Shown: positions 35,166-44,387, numbered from the stretch's first letter. The stretch is 64,000 nucleotides of DNA from Streptomyces sp. DT2A-34 (GCF_030499515.1 NZ_JASTWJ010000001.1:5250001-5314000); one strand, 5' to 3'. The notes: generated by a model not told the origin, from the letters alone. Numbers and translations: made by a program.

Positions 35166-35963
35166 ATGCCGCCCGCCAAGAAGCGCGCCCGCACCTACGA
35201 CCCCGCCAAGATCCGCACGGCGGTCCTCGCCCAGTTCGGGAACGTACGTCAGGCCGTACGCACCCTGACCCCCGAGCAACTCGCGCTGCCCACCCGGCTG
35301 GGCGACTGGACCGTACGGGACCTGGCCGCACACGTGACCATGGCCGTGGAGACCGTCAGCCGCAACCTCGACCGCGACGAGCCCGCCAAGGCGGAGCTCA
35401 CCCTCCTGGACTGGCCCTTCGCCACCGCCGCCCGCGCCGGCGACATCGCTGACGGCACCCGCGACCTCGCCGCCGCCAACCCCGACCTCGACGCCCTGTA
35501 CGCCCGCACCGAGGAACGCCTCACGCTGAAGCTGGCGGACGCCCCCGGCGCCCGGCTCCTCGCCGCCCGCACCGGCGCCATGACCCTCGCCGACTACCTG
35601 GTCACCCGCACCGTCGAACTCGTCGTCCACACCGACGACCTGAACGCCGCCGTCCCCGGCCTCGACATCCCGTACGACCGTCAGGCCCTCGCCGCCTGCA
35701 CCCGCCTCCTCGCCGACGCCCTCGCCGCGCGGGCGCCCGGCGGCTCGACCGAGGTGCGGATCCCGCCGTACGCCGTGGTGCAGTGCGTCGAGGGGCCGAG
35801 GCACACCCGGGGCACCCCGCCCAACGTCGTCGAGACCGACCCGCTGACCTGGATCCGGCTCGCGACCGGGCGGGTGGCGTGGCAGGAGGCGGTGGCGGAG
35901 GCGAAGGTGAGCGCGAGCGGGGAGCGGGCCGACCTGGGCGGGTTGCTGCCGCTCCTGAGCTGA
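35166..35963 (+). CDS. Mycothiol-dependent maleylpyruvate isomerase-like / sterol carrier family protein
   Basis: 265 residues. The N-terminal DinB-like four-helix part shows GDWTVRDLAAHVTMAVETV (about 45-65), with the His used for metal binding in mycothiol-dependent isomerases, and VTRTVELVVHTDDL (about 145). The C-terminal 90 residues (ALAACTRLLADAL ... DPLTWIRLATGRVAWQEAV) are SCP2-like. Many actinobacterial members are annotated as sterol carrier family proteins with unknown substrate. Mycothiol is the actinobacterial thiol, consistent with the host. Confidence 0.8.
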   Translation: MPPAKKRARTYDPAKIRTAVLAQFGNVRQAVRTLTPEQLALPTRLGDWTVRDLAAHVTMAVETVSRNLDRDEPAKAELTLLDWPFATAARAGDIADGTRDLAAANPDLDALYARTEERLTLKLADAPGARLLAARTGAMTLADYLVTRTVELVVHTDDLNAAVPGLDIPYDRQALAACTRLLADALAARAPGGSTEVRIPPYAVVQCVEGPRHTRGTPPNVVETDPLTWIRLATGRVAWQEAVAEAKVSASGERADLGGLLPLLS

Positions 35964-36037
35964 CCGCCGGACATCACCAGCCCGCCCCCAAGCGGAATCG
36001 CGCGGAACCAGTCCCGTGTCCCTCCCGTCCCACCGGC

Positions 36038-36835
36038 ATGAACACACTCGGCACCCTTGGCAAGGACAAGCAGCGACTGGCCGCCGCCCTCACCGCGCTG
36101 GCCCTCCTTCCGCTCGCCGCCGCCTGCGGCAGCGAGGACGCGGGAAGTGACTCGGTCGGTGCCGGGGCCTCGGCCTCCGTCACCGGCGCCTACTGGGCGG
36201 TCGACGCCGTGACCGTCGACGGCAAGAAGAGCGCCGCCCCGAGCAACGCCTACCTGCGCATCGCCGACGGCGGCGAGGTCAAGGGCAACCTCGGCTGCAA
36301 CAACTTCGGCGCCGACGCCGCCTTCGCCGACAGCCACGTCACCTTCGACAAGATGCAGTCGACCGAGATGGCCTGCGACGACGTTCCCGCGAACTTCGAG
36401 CAGACCCTCGCCCGCACCCTCTCCGCCGGCGACCTCACCACCGAGGTCGACGGCGACAAGCTCACCCTCACCACGGCGGACGGCGACCGCGTCGCCCTCA
36501 CCAAGGAGGAGGCCGCCCCGCTCAAGGGCACGAAGTGGAACATCACCAGCCCGGACACCGACGGCAAGGCCCACCTCACCTTCGACGCGAAAACCGGACA
36601 GGTCAGCGGCAGCCTCGGCTGCAACAAGGTGAGGGCGAAGGCGACGGTCAGCGACGGCCGTATCACGCTGGGCACCGCGTCCACCACCCGAATGATGTGC
36701 GACACCTCACTCATGAAAACGGAGAAGACCCTCCTGGCCCTCTTCGATGGCACGGTGAAGTACGAACTCGATCACCGCAACCTCAGCCTGACCAGCGAAA
36801 ACGGCGAACACGTCAACGCGGCCGCCGCCGAGTGA
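36038..36835 (+). CDS. META-domain lipoprotein
   Basis: 265 residues from ATG 36038. A signal peptide ends in the lipobox LAAAC (about residue 30), so the protein is membrane-anchored outside. Two META (HslJ-like) domains follow, each starting with a Trp-containing strand (TGAYWAVDAV, KGTKWNITSP) and carrying GNLGCNNFGA or GSLGCNKVRA and a later MACDD or MMCDT. META domains are linked to heat-shock or stress-related secreted proteins; no enzyme activity is known. Single-gene unit. No strong ribosome site, so an upstream GTG start is possible. Confidence 0.85.
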   Translation: MNTLGTLGKDKQRLAAALTALALLPLAAACGSEDAGSDSVGAGASASVTGAYWAVDAVTVDGKKSAAPSNAYLRIADGGEVKGNLGCNNFGADAAFADSHVTFDKMQSTEMACDDVPANFEQTLARTLSAGDLTTEVDGDKLTLTTADGDRVALTKEEAAPLKGTKWNITSPDTDGKAHLTFDAKTGQVSGSLGCNKVRAKATVSDGRITLGTASTTRMMCDTSLMKTEKTLLALFDGTVKYELDHRNLSLTSENGEHVNAAAAE

Positions 36836-36883
36836 TCCTTTACAGGCGCGTATCCCCAATTCGGACCAGTGGTCGATCTCGCC

Positions 36884-36889
36884 TACACT
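36884..36889 (+). promoter_or_regulatory. -10-like box for leaderless purF
   Basis: TACACT followed by CGGTGGC then GTG 36897; no ribosome site. Confidence 0.5.
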
Positions 36890-36896
36890 CGGTGGC

Positions 36897-38426
36897 GTGC
36901 CACGTGGTGACGGTCGACTCAATCACGATCTACTTCCCGGCGAGAAAGGCCCCCAGGACGCGTGTGGCGTCTTCGGTGTCTGGGCTCCGGGCGAAGAGGT
37001 CGCAAAGCTCACGTACTTCGGGCTCTACGCCCTCCAGCATCGGGGCCAGGAATCCGCGGGAATCGCGGTCAGCAACGGCTCCCAGATCCTCGTCTTCAAG
37101 GACATGGGCCTGGTCTCCCAGGTCTTCGACGAGACCTCGCTCGGTTCGCTCCAGGGTCACATCGCGGTCGGACACGCCCGCTACTCGACCACCGGCGCCT
37201 CCGTGTGGGAGAACGCCCAGCCGACCTTCCGCGCCACCGCGCACGGCTCCATCGCGCTCGGCCACAACGGCAACCTGGTCAACACGGCCCAGCTCGCCGA
37301 GATGGTCGCCGACCTGCCCAAGCAGGAGGGCGGCCGCACTCCGCGCGTGGCGGCCACCAACGACACCGACCTGCTCACCGCGCTGCTCGCGGCCCAGGTC
37401 GACGAGGACGGCAACCCGCTGACCATCGAGGAGGCCGCCCACCAGGTCCTCCCGCAGGTCAAGGGCGCCTTCTCCCTCGTCTTCATGGACGAGCACACCC
37501 TTTACGCCGCCCGTGACCCGCAGGGCATCCGCCCGCTGGTCCTCGGCCGCCTGGAGCGCGGCTGGGTCGTCGCCTCCGAGTCCGCGGCCCTCGACATCTG
37601 CGGCGCCAGCTACGTCCGTGAGGTCGAGCCGGGCGAGTTCATCGCCATCGACGAGAACGGCCTGCGCACCTCCCGATTCGCGGAAGCGAAGCCCAAGGGC
37701 TGTGTCTTCGAGTACGTGTACCTGGCCCGCCCGGACACCGACATCGCCGGCCGGAACGTCTACCTCTCCCGCGTGGAGATGGGCCGCAAGCTCGCGAAGG
37801 AAGCCCCGGTCGAGGCCGACCTGGTCATAGCGACCCCGGAGTCCGGCACCCCGGCCGCCATCGGCTACGCGGAGGCGAGCGGCATCCCGTTCGGCGCGGG
37901 CCTGGTGAAGAACGCGTACGTCGGACGTACGTTCATCCAGCCCTCGCAGACCATCCGCCAGCTCGGCATCCGCCTGAAGCTGAACCCGCTGAAGGAAGTC
38001 ATCAAGGGCAAGCGCCTGGTCGTCGTCGACGACTCGATCGTGCGCGGCAACACCCAGCGCGCCCTGGTCCGCATGCTCCGCGAGGCGGGAGCGGCGGAGG
38101 TCCACATCCGGATCTCCTCGCCCCCCGTGAAGTGGCCCTGCTTCTTCGGCATCGACTTCGCCACCCGCGCCGAGCTCATCGCCAACGGCATGACCATCGA
38201 GGAGATCGGCACCTCGCTCGGCGCCGACTCGCTGTCGTACATCTCGATCGACGGCATGATCGAGGCGACCACCATCGCCAAGCCGAACCTCTGCCGTGCC
38301 TGCTTCGACGGCGAGTACCCGATGGATCTCCCGGACCCCGAACTGCTCGGGAAGCAGCTCCTCGAGACGGAGCTGGCCGCCGGCCCGGCCGCCACGGCCG
38401 CCGCCGACGCGATCCGCCGCCCGTAG
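36897..38426 (+). CDS. purF: Amidophosphoribosyltransferase
   Basis: 509 residues from GTG 36897. After a propeptide of about 22 residues, ACGVFGVWAPGEEVAK carries the N-terminal Cys nucleophile of the glutaminase domain. LYALQHRGQESAGIA and HARYSTTG follow. The phosphoribosyltransferase domain has the PRPP loop LVVVDDSIVRGNTQ (about 375). Four Cys consistent with the Fe-S type are present (for example CVFEYVYLARPD, KWPCFFGIDF, NLCRACFDGEYP). It catalyses the first committed step of purine synthesis. 45 bp before purM. Confidence 0.97.
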   Translation: MPRGDGRLNHDLLPGEKGPQDACGVFGVWAPGEEVAKLTYFGLYALQHRGQESAGIAVSNGSQILVFKDMGLVSQVFDETSLGSLQGHIAVGHARYSTTGASVWENAQPTFRATAHGSIALGHNGNLVNTAQLAEMVADLPKQEGGRTPRVAATNDTDLLTALLAAQVDEDGNPLTIEEAAHQVLPQVKGAFSLVFMDEHTLYAARDPQGIRPLVLGRLERGWVVASESAALDICGASYVREVEPGEFIAIDENGLRTSRFAEAKPKGCVFEYVYLARPDTDIAGRNVYLSRVEMGRKLAKEAPVEADLVIATPESGTPAAIGYAEASGIPFGAGLVKNAYVGRTFIQPSQTIRQLGIRLKLNPLKEVIKGKRLVVVDDSIVRGNTQRALVRMLREAGAAEVHIRISSPPVKWPCFFGIDFATRAELIANGMTIEEIGTSLGADSLSYISIDGMIEATTIAKPNLCRACFDGEYPMDLPDPELLGKQLLETELAAGPAATAAADAIRRP

Positions 38427-38471
38427 AGGCCCCGTAACACCTGCCGTACGACACGAAGGTTCTCACTAGCC

Positions 38472-39539
38472 ATGTCTGAGACAACTGGTGCCAGCTACGC
38501 AGCCGCGGGCGTCGACATCGAAGCGGGCGACCGCGCCGTCGAGCTGATGAAGGAGTGGGTGAAGAAGACCCAGCGCCCCGAGGTCCTCGGCGGCCTCGGC
38601 GGTTTCGCTGGCCTCTTCGACGCCTCCGCCCTCAAGCGCTACGAGCGTCCCCTCCTCGCCTCCGCCACGGACGGCGTCGGCACGAAGGTCGACGTCGCCC
38701 GCCAGATGGGCGTCTACGACACCATCGGCCACGACCTGGTCGCCATGGTCATGGACGACATCGTGGTGTGCGGTGCCGAGCCGCTGTTCATGACCGACTA
38801 CATCTGCGTCGGCAAGGTCCACCCCGAGCGCGTCGCCGCCATCGTCAAGGGCATCGCCGAGGGCTGTGTGCTCGCCGGCTGCGCCCTGGTCGGCGGCGAG
38901 ACGGCCGAGCACCCCGGTCTGCTGGGCGAGGACGACTTCGACGTCGCCGGCGCCGGTACGGGCGTCGTGGAGGCCGACCGGCTGCTGGGCCCGGATCGCA
39001 TTCGTAAGGGTGACGCGGTGATCGCCATGGCGGCGTCCGGTCTTCACTCGAACGGGTACTCGCTCGTCCGGCACGTGCTGCTGAACCAGGCCGGTCTGGC
39101 CCTGGACGCACAGATCGACGAACTCGGCCGCACCCTCGGCAAGGAGCTGCTGGAGCCGACGAAGATCTACTCGCTGGACTGCCTCGCCCTTACCCGCACC
39201 ACGGACGTACACGCGTACAGCCACGTCACGGGTGGCGGTCTGGCCGCCAACCTGGCCCGGGTGATCCCGGACACCCTGCACGCGATCGTCGACCGCACCA
39301 CCTGGACCCCGGCCCCGATCTTCGACCTCGTCGGCAAGACGGGTCAGGTCGAGCGCCTGGAGCTGGAGAAGACCCTGAACATGGGCGTCGGCATGATCGC
39401 GATCGTGCCCGAGGAGTCCGCGGACGTGGCCCTGGCGACGCTGGCCGACCGAGGCGTGGACGCCTGGGTCGCGGGCGAGATCACGGACAGGGGCGACCAC
39501 GAGACGGGCGCGGCCCTCGTGGGTACGTATTCAAATTAA
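38472..39539 (+). CDS. purM: AIR synthetase
   Basis: 355 residues, ATG 38472. ASATDGVGTKVDVARQMG, ALVGGETAEHPGL, GLHSNGYSLVR and HVTGGGLAANLARVIP are PurM motifs. It closes the imidazole ring (FGAM to AIR, using ATP). Co-transcribed with purF. A perfect 14-bp hairpin follows. Confidence 0.97.
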   Translation: MSETTGASYAAAGVDIEAGDRAVELMKEWVKKTQRPEVLGGLGGFAGLFDASALKRYERPLLASATDGVGTKVDVARQMGVYDTIGHDLVAMVMDDIVVCGAEPLFMTDYICVGKVHPERVAAIVKGIAEGCVLAGCALVGGETAEHPGLLGEDDFDVAGAGTGVVEADRLLGPDRIRKGDAVIAMAASGLHSNGYSLVRHVLLNQAGLALDAQIDELGRTLGKELLEPTKIYSLDCLALTRTTDVHAYSHVTGGGLAANLARVIPDTLHAIVDRTTWTPAPIFDLVGKTGQVERLELEKTLNMGVGMIAIVPEESADVALATLADRGVDAWVAGEITDRGDHETGAALVGTYSN

Positions 39540-39576
39540 GCACGCCGCCGGCTGCTCCCCTGCAGGCAGCACAGAA

Positions 39577-39606
39577 CCCGGTCGGTGACCGAGGTCACCG
39601 ACCGGG
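39577..39606. terminator. Bidirectional terminator purM / DUF3073 gene
   Basis: CCCGGTCGGTGACC and complement, 14-bp perfect arms separated by GA; between convergent genes. Confidence 0.85.
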
Positions 39607-39624
39607 TGAGTGCTCAATGCAAAG

Positions 39625-39876
39625 TCAAGCGCCGCGACGCTGCTCCGAGGGGTCCTCGTCCTGATCGTCGTCGTCGTCCTCATAGAGGTCGGCGTACTTC
39701 GAGTACAGGTCGTCGTCGTCCTGCTCATCGTCCTCGAAACGATCGCCGTTCGGCGACTGGTTCGACGTCGATGCGCCCAGCTCCTCGGCCAGGCGTGAGA
39801 GGTCTGTCCCACCGCTGTTGTACTTCAGCTGGCGGGCGACCTTCGTCTGCTTGGCCTTGGCCCGGCCGCGCCCCAT
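39625..39876 (-). CDS. DUF3073 family small acidic protein
   Basis: 83 residues. The N-terminus MGRGRAKAKQTKVARQLKYN is the invariant DUF3073 start, followed by LSRLAEELG and a very acidic tail of Asp and Glu (DDEQDDDDLY, EDDDDDQDEDPSE). Found throughout actinobacteria next to purM. Function unknown; a basic head plus acidic tail suggests RNA or ribosome association, which is inference. Confidence 0.9.
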   Translation of the reverse strand: MGRGRAKAKQTKVARQLKYNSGGTDLSRLAEELGASTSNQSPNGDRFEDDEQDDDDLYSKYADLYEDDDDDQDEDPSEQRRGA

Positions 39877-40191
39877 GGCTCGACCCCCTCAACGACGGGG
39901 CTCGACGGCCCCAGAGTCTGACACGCGTTCATGATCCGGAACGGACTCTCCGTGGAGAGGCCGGTCCGTAGGGCTTCCACGGTACCTGAGCCCGCGCCCA
40001 TACGGTACGTCGCCCGCAGCACAGGCGTGTGCACAGGACCTTCGAGGCGCCCTGTCCTCGCTGGTCAACCGCGATTTTAACCACTTATTGGCGGTCGACC
40101 CGCCGGTAAGAGTGAGAGTTCTCTCCAACTGCCCACCGGCGGGTACCGGGCAAACCCGTGTTAACGGCTTCGGTCGACCTGCCCGGACGGC
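39877..40191. other. Intergenic spacer with nested palindrome
   Basis: 315 bp between the DUF3073 start and the vdh stop. The only clear element is the palindrome at 40098-40144. The first 120 bp probably hold the DUF3073 promoter, but no box is convincing. Confidence 0.5.
40098..40144 (-). terminator. Nested double hairpin after vdh
   Basis: Outer arms ACCCGCCGGT (40098-40107) and complement (40135-40144), perfect 10 bp. An inner GAGAG-TT-CTCTC stem (40114-40125) lies inside. Located 48 bp past the vdh stop on the minus strand. Confidence 0.5.
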
Positions 40192-41280
40192 TCAGTGCGC
40201 TCCGCGTGCCTCCGCCATCCGCTGCTCGGCGATCCGGTCGGCCGCGGCGGCCGGCGGAATCCCATCCGTCTTCGCACGTGCGAATATGGCCAGCGTGGTG
40301 TCGTAGATCTTCGCCGCCTTCGCCTTGCACCGCTCGAAGTCGAAGCCGTGCAGCTCGTCGGCGACCTGGATGACGCCGCCGGCGTTCACCACGTAGTCGG
40401 GCGCGTAGAGGATCCCGCGGTCGGCGAGGTCCTTCTCGACGCCCGGGTGGGCGAGCTGGTTGTTGGCCGCACCGCACACCACCGTGGCGGTCAGCACCGG
40501 CACGGTGTCGTCGTTCAGGGCCCCGCCGAGCGCGCAGGGGGCGTAGATGTCGAGGCCCTCCACGCGGATCAGGGTCGCGGTGTCGGCGACGGCCGTCACG
40601 CCCGTCGGATGGGCCGCGAGGATCCGGCCCACGGCCTCCTCGCGGACGTCCGTGATGAAGACCTCGGCGCCCTCCGCCCGCAGGTGCTCCACCAGGTGGT
40701 GACCGACCTTGCCGACGCCCGCGATGCCGACCTTGCGGCCACGCAGGGAGGGGTCGCCCCACAGGTGCTGGGCGGAGGCCCGCATGCCCTGGTAGACGCC
40801 GAAGGCGGTGAGCACGGAGGAGTCGCCCGCGCCGCCGTTCTCCGGGGAGCGTCCGGTCGTCCAGGGGCACTCGCGCGCCACGACGTCCATGTCGGCGACG
40901 TACGTACCGACGTCGCACGCGGTGACGTACCGACCGCCCAGCGAAGCCACGAACCGGCCGTAGGCCAGCAGCAGCTCCTCGGACTTGATCCGGTCCGGAT
41001 CACCGATGATCACGGCCTTGCCGCCGCCGTGGTCGAGACCGGCCATGGCGTTCTTGTACGACATCCCGCGCGCGAGGTTCAGCGCGTCGGCGACGGCCTC
41101 TTCCTCGGTCGCGTACGGGTAGAAGCGCGTACCGCCGAGGGCGGGGCCCAGAGCGGTGGAGTGGATGGCGATGACGGCCTTGAGGCCGCTGGCGCGGTCC
41201 TGGCAGAGCACTACTTGCTCATGACCCCCCTGATCCGAGTGGAACAGGGTGTGCAGGACGCCGTGTGTTACGTCGGTCAC
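40192..41280 (-). CDS. vdh: Valine/leucine dehydrogenase
   Basis: 362 residues from GTG 41280 with AGGAG upstream; in-frame starts further upstream are not supported. The Glu/Leu/Phe/Val dehydrogenase core shows [35 protein letters not shown] (catalytic Lys in the second KAV), and a Rossmann loop [17 protein letters not shown]. It oxidatively deaminates branched-chain amino acids with NAD, feeding precursors to fatty acids and polyketides. It lies divergent from the gene at 41501 and close to bldC, as in known Streptomyces maps. Confidence 0.92.
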   Translation of the reverse strand: MTDVTHGVLHTLFHSDQGGHEQVVLCQDRASGLKAVIAIHSTALGPALGGTRFYPYATEEEAVADALNLARGMSYKNAMAGLDHGGGKAVIIGDPDRIKSEELLLAYGRFVASLGGRYVTACDVGTYVADMDVVARECPWTTGRSPENGGAGDSSVLTAFGVYQGMRASAQHLWGDPSLRGRKVGIAGVGKVGHHLVEHLRAEGAEVFITDVREEAVGRILAAHPTGVTAVADTATLIRVEGLDIYAPCALGGALNDDTVPVLTATVVCGAANNQLAHPGVEKDLADRGILYAPDYVVNAGGVIQVADELHGFDFERCKAKAAKIYDTTLAIFARAKTDGIPPAAAADRIAEQRMAEARGAH

Positions 41281-41500
41281 TGTGGTGACTCCTGAGTACT
41301 GGCGGCGATCGGAGCGAGCTCCCGTACGGGTGGCGGGGGCTGTGAGCATGAGATTAGACCCGTGAGAGCCCGTCCAACCCGCAGTGCTCAGGATCACCTA
41401 CTCGCGGAGTACAACCGTGCGACGATTTGCATAGTTTTCCCGCACGTTTGTGAGCGGGTTTCGCAGGTTTTCCTGGCAGACCGCGGGGGAGAGAGCAGGC

Positions 41501-42343
41501 GTGCCCAAGGTGTCCTCGGTGATCGTCCCGTACGCGACCTATCTGCGCGTCTACGAGCCGCTGGCCGCCTTCCCGGAGCCGGAGCGCGGCCACTGGGACC
41601 GTTACGCCCGCCGCCCCGACCGGCCCTCGTACCAGGACGAACTGCGCCGCTCCCTGGCCGACTTGCTGCCCACCCCGCCGATCCCCGTGCCGGTGCACGA
41701 GAGCAGCGACGCCTTCGTGCTGGACGTCGACGGGGTGGTGTGCGTGTGCCCCTGGCGCACCCGGCTGCGCGGCTGGCAGGCGCTCGGGGAGCTGGCCGAG
41801 GAGCTGCCGAAGCCGGTGCTGGACGCGGCGCTGCCGGAGGTCGTACGCCGCCAGGCGGCCCAGGACTACGAGCGCTGGCTGGCCCGCAATCCGGACGCCC
41901 GGCCGTGGATCCGCACCTCGACCTGGCAGGTGCCGCTGCACTGGTTCGTGCTGGTGTCGGACGAGGAGCGGCGCTTCGACAAGGGCTCGGGCGAGATCCC
42001 GCCGATGCTGCGCTACCGCACGCCCATGGTGCAGGCGCGGCGGCGCGTGGCGCGGGCCCTCAGGACGCTCAAGGACACCATCGACGAGGGGCCGCTCATC
42101 GACGGCCTGGTGGACGTCGGGCGCTGGCTGGAGGAGTTCCACCCGCGCTCGCTGGTCGAGCTGGACTACGGCGGCCTGGTGCACACCCTGCCGCCCGGCG
42201 AGCTGGAGGACGACCACTCGGCGGCCGATGTGGCCGACGGCATCGAGGCGCTGCGGCACGGCGACGGGGGCGCCGCGGGGGAGGCCTACGGGCGGCTCGT
42301 GGAGCGGTGGCGGGCGGTGCGGGACCGGCGGTCGGCGAACTGA
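41501..42343 (+). CDS. Conserved hypothetical protein
   Basis: 280 residues from GTG 41501 (GGGGGAGAG about 10 nt upstream). No signal peptide or membrane helix. Recognisable but unassigned features: KVSSVIVPYATYLRVYEP at the start, SWLARNP-type helix near 120, TWQVPLHWFVLVSDEERRF and RYRTPMVQARRRVARALRTL in the middle, and an acidic C-terminal helix. I cannot name a family. Its place between vdh and bldC is conserved in Streptomyces as far as I recall. Cytoplasmic, function unknown. Confidence 0.75.
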   Translation: MPKVSSVIVPYATYLRVYEPLAAFPEPERGHWDRYARRPDRPSYQDELRRSLADLLPTPPIPVPVHESSDAFVLDVDGVVCVCPWRTRLRGWQALGELAEELPKPVLDAALPEVVRRQAAQDYERWLARNPDARPWIRTSTWQVPLHWFVLVSDEERRFDKGSGEIPPMLRYRTPMVQARRRVARALRTLKDTIDEGPLIDGLVDVGRWLEEFHPRSLVELDYGGLVHTLPPGELEDDHSAADVADGIEALRHGDGGAAGEAYGRLVERWRAVRDRRSAN

Positions 42344-42912
42344 GCGGTCGGGGGTCTGAGCCGGTCCGGTGTGACTTGGCACACTCGGTTATGTAACGAA
42401 CTGGCGTTTGACGGGGCGCCCGATTTGGGGTTTCGTGCTCGCTCTGGGTTCTTGATGCCTCGTCAACATCGGACGTAGGTCCCGATCCGGGCGTATGCAT
42501 CAAGGGTGTGTCAACGCACGCAAGCGTGACGGACCGCACGTACGCGGCCCTTGCATCCCTAACCCCTCCTCGTGCCAAAATAGGACAAGGAGTCCGGGGA
42601 GGGCTCTCTCTCGACATTGCACGCTTTGGGGGGTCTTGAGACTCCTGCGTGCCACTGTGACTGATCGTCACAGTGGCGTGACTGTCCGCTATGGCATGGT
42701 CCATCGGCATCCGTCGCTGATGAACACCTGGGAGGGCAATTCCATCGGTTTGGCCGACGCGGCTGGACAGATGGTGTAGTTGTAGTGCCGAGGACAAGCC
42801 GTTCGTCCTATAACCGACTCGACTCGCGTCCGCCATTTCGGGCAACGCGGGTCAAGGTGCAGAATTTAGAGGAAAGAACCGAGAAGGTTCGGTTCTCCCG
42901 AGGAGGCCGCTC
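42344..42912. promoter_or_regulatory. Long bldC upstream region
   Basis: 569 bp with no convincing gene; small open frames have poor codon bias. It holds a perfect 11-bp-arm palindrome (42651-42677). Nearer bldC, an AGAACC...GGTTCGGTTCT element (about 42874-42897) precedes the ribosome site CGAGGAGG. The length suggests complex developmental control. Confidence 0.5.
42651..42677. promoter_or_regulatory. Perfect 27-bp palindrome upstream of bldC
   Basis: GCCACTGTGAC (42651-42661), spacer TGATC, GTCACAGTGGC (42667-42677). It contains TGTGA and TCACA half-sites, but with a 7-nt rather than 6-nt spacer. Operator or hairpin. Confidence 0.6.
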
Positions 42913-43119
42913 ATGACCGCTCGCACCCCTGATGCCGAGCCGCTGCTGACCCCGGCTGAGGTCGCCACGATGTTCCGCGTCGACCCCAAGACGGTCACGC
43001 GGTGGGCGAAGGCCGGGAAGCTTACGTCCATCCGCACGCTCGGCGGACACCGCCGTTACCGCGAGGCTGAGGTCCGCGCTCTGCTCGCGGGCATCCCGCA
43101 GCAGCGCAGCGAGGCCTGA
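42913..43119 (+). CDS. bldC: BldC developmental regulator
   Basis: 68 residues, ATG 42913 with GAGGAGG upstream. The MerR-like helix-turn-helix LLTPAEVATMFRVDPKTVTR and WAKAGKLTSIRTLGGHRRY is the BldC sequence. BldC binds direct repeats cooperatively, keeps Streptomyces in vegetative growth, and times entry to development. Monocistronic, with a strong terminator at 43264-43304. Confidence 0.97.
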   Translation: MTARTPDAEPLLTPAEVATMFRVDPKTVTRWAKAGKLTSIRTLGGHRRYREAEVRALLAGIPQQRSEA

Positions 43120-43263
43120 ACAACCGCATAACCGGGCAAAACGGAGGTTCCCCAACTTCCGCGGCGCCCGAACTCTAGCTCCAAGCGACGCGGGTTCTGC
43201 CCCAACAGAGCCCACGCCCGAGCCGATCAGAGCTTCGCAGGCACGTAACAAGGGTGCGTCGTA

Positions 43264-43304
43264 GATCGCGCTGGACTCCGCCGGGTCCAGCGCGATCTTT
43301 TTTG
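43264..43304 (+). terminator. Terminator of bldC
   Basis: GATCGCGCTGGAC and perfect complement (13 bp), 8-nt loop, then seven T. Confidence 0.95.
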
Positions 43305-43500
43305 TGTGCGCAGCGTGTGCCGACGGTGGTCCTGTGGGTGGGCTTGTCGGAGTCCGGGGAGGGGCGTCGGATCTCCTGTGGACGCGCCCTGGGGGTCCCT
43401 CGGACTGTGCGGGGCGATCCCCGGAAGCTGGTGCAATTGCACATATTAAATTGACCAGGTGTAGGTGAGGTGTAAGTACCGCGCTTCCGGAAACTCATGC

Positions 43501-43516
43501 GGTGACACCCGTCACA
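43501..43516. promoter_or_regulatory. Crp-type palindrome
   Basis: GGTGA-CACCCG-TCACA, nine of ten matches to the classical Crp site. No gene start lies just downstream on either strand. Confidence 0.3.
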
Positions 43517-43610
43517 TGGCGCGGTGCTTGTTGCCTCTGGACTATGTGCGCTAAGGGGAGGAGCGAGCTCCAGCTCCCCACGGCGGCGCGGGAGTTGACG
43601 TCCGGGGCGG

Positions 43611-43805
43611 TCACGCGGTGGAAGCGGTTTCGTCCTCGTTGACCTCGCGCGGAGCCGCCTGGGGGGTGCGCGGTGTGGAGTCCGTCGCCAGCCGCAGCAG
43701 GCGGTGGCAGATCGGGCAGTGGCGGGTGAGATGCCGGTAGGACGAGGCGGCCGACAGGTGTGCGCGGAGCAACGCCCGCGTTTCGTGCCTAGCCGATGCC
43801 GGCAT
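43611..43805 (-). CDS. DUF6274-like small protein with CPxC motif
   Basis: 64 residues from the ATG at 43805. MPASARHETRALLRAHL, then HLTRHCPICHRLLRLA: a His/Cys cluster HCPIC that could bind zinc, although only two Cys are present. The C-terminus is acidic and variable. The longer open frame upstream is a compositional shadow crossing the repeat region. Small proteins of this pattern recur in Streptomyces beside bldC (from memory). Function unknown. Confidence 0.7.
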   Translation of the reverse strand: MPASARHETRALLRAHLSAASSYRHLTRHCPICHRLLRLATDSTPRTPQAAPREVNEDETASTA

Positions 43806-44068
43806 ACGCCACCTCCAGGGGCCACACGGGGAAAGTGCCCTGACTTCTGGGTACCGAGCGAATGTGACTCCGTCAAGGTGGGCGGGCGCTCCGCTGAGGG
43901 CGCCGGGTTGCGTGCGCCCGGTGCTGTGGGGGGTGCCCGGCGCTGTGGTTGCCGTCCCCTGGGGGCTGCCGCCCCCAGACCCCCGCTTCGGCCCTGAACG
44001 GGCCTTGTCCTCAAACGCCGGACGGGCTGGAATGCCTGGGCCGGCGTCGAGAGGGCCTGCCCGCGGAG
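43806..44068. repeat. Spacer with Streptomyces dispersed repeat
   Basis: 43963-44035 carries GGGCTGCCGCCCCCAGACCC and CAAACGCCGGACGGGCTG, a very common Streptomyces intergenic repeat (general knowledge). No gene. Confidence 0.6.
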
Positions 44069-44205
44069 ATGAGTGAGGCCCGCACCCCTTGTCGGGATGC
44101 GGGCTTCTCGCTGTCGCTGCGGTCCTGACGGGATTTGCTGCGTCTGATTGCGGCTGCGCCGCGGGCGCGGCCTCCGTCTTGGCGGGGTGGGCGTGGGGGT
44201 GGGGC
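44069..44205. repeat. Tandem unit 1: terminator plus tRNA-Asp 3' fragment
   Basis: 137-bp unit. It repeats the terminator hairpin GGCCCGCA...TGCGGGC and the last 17 nt of tRNA-Asp (GGTCCTGACGGGATTTG at 44121-44137). A 28-bp insert follows, then a degraded copy of the next tRNA segment (CGCGGCCTCCGTCTTGGCGG). Confidence 0.85.
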
Positions 44206-44336
44206 ATGAGTAAGGCCCGCACCCCTTGTCGGGCTGCGGGCTTCTCGCTGTCGCTGTGGTCCTGACGGGATTTGCTGCGTCTGATTGCGGCTGCGCCGCG
44301 GGCGCGGCCTCCGTCTTGGCGGGGTGGGGGTGGGGC
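44206..44336. repeat. Tandem unit 2: terminator plus tRNA-Asp 3' fragment
   Basis: 131 bp, nearly identical to unit 1 apart from a 6-bp deletion and a few substitutions; tRNA-like end at 44258-44274. The true tRNA-Asp follows as unit 3. Confidence 0.85.
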
Positions 44337-44344
44337 ATGAGTAA

Positions 44345-44373
44345 GGCCCGCACCCCTTGTCGGGATGCGGGCC
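44345..44373 (-). terminator. Terminator of tRNA-Asp
   Basis: GGCCCGCA...TGCGGGCC arms with CCCC/CGGG interior; the same hairpin is present in both tandem units. Confidence 0.75.
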
Positions 44374-44387
44374 TCTCGCTATCGCTG

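Larger units (their letters stand above)
43120..43610. other. Spacer bldC / small CPxC gene
   Basis: 491 bp. Contains the bldC terminator (43264-43304), a perfect palindrome GTGCAATTGCAC (43431-43442) in a locally AT-rich stretch, and a Crp-type palindrome (43501-43516). No gene is supported. Confidence 0.5.

Noticed and set aside
42495..42779. 94-codon frame in the bldC leader
   Set aside because: Poor third-position GC, no ribosome site and no domain; it crosses the 27-bp palindrome.
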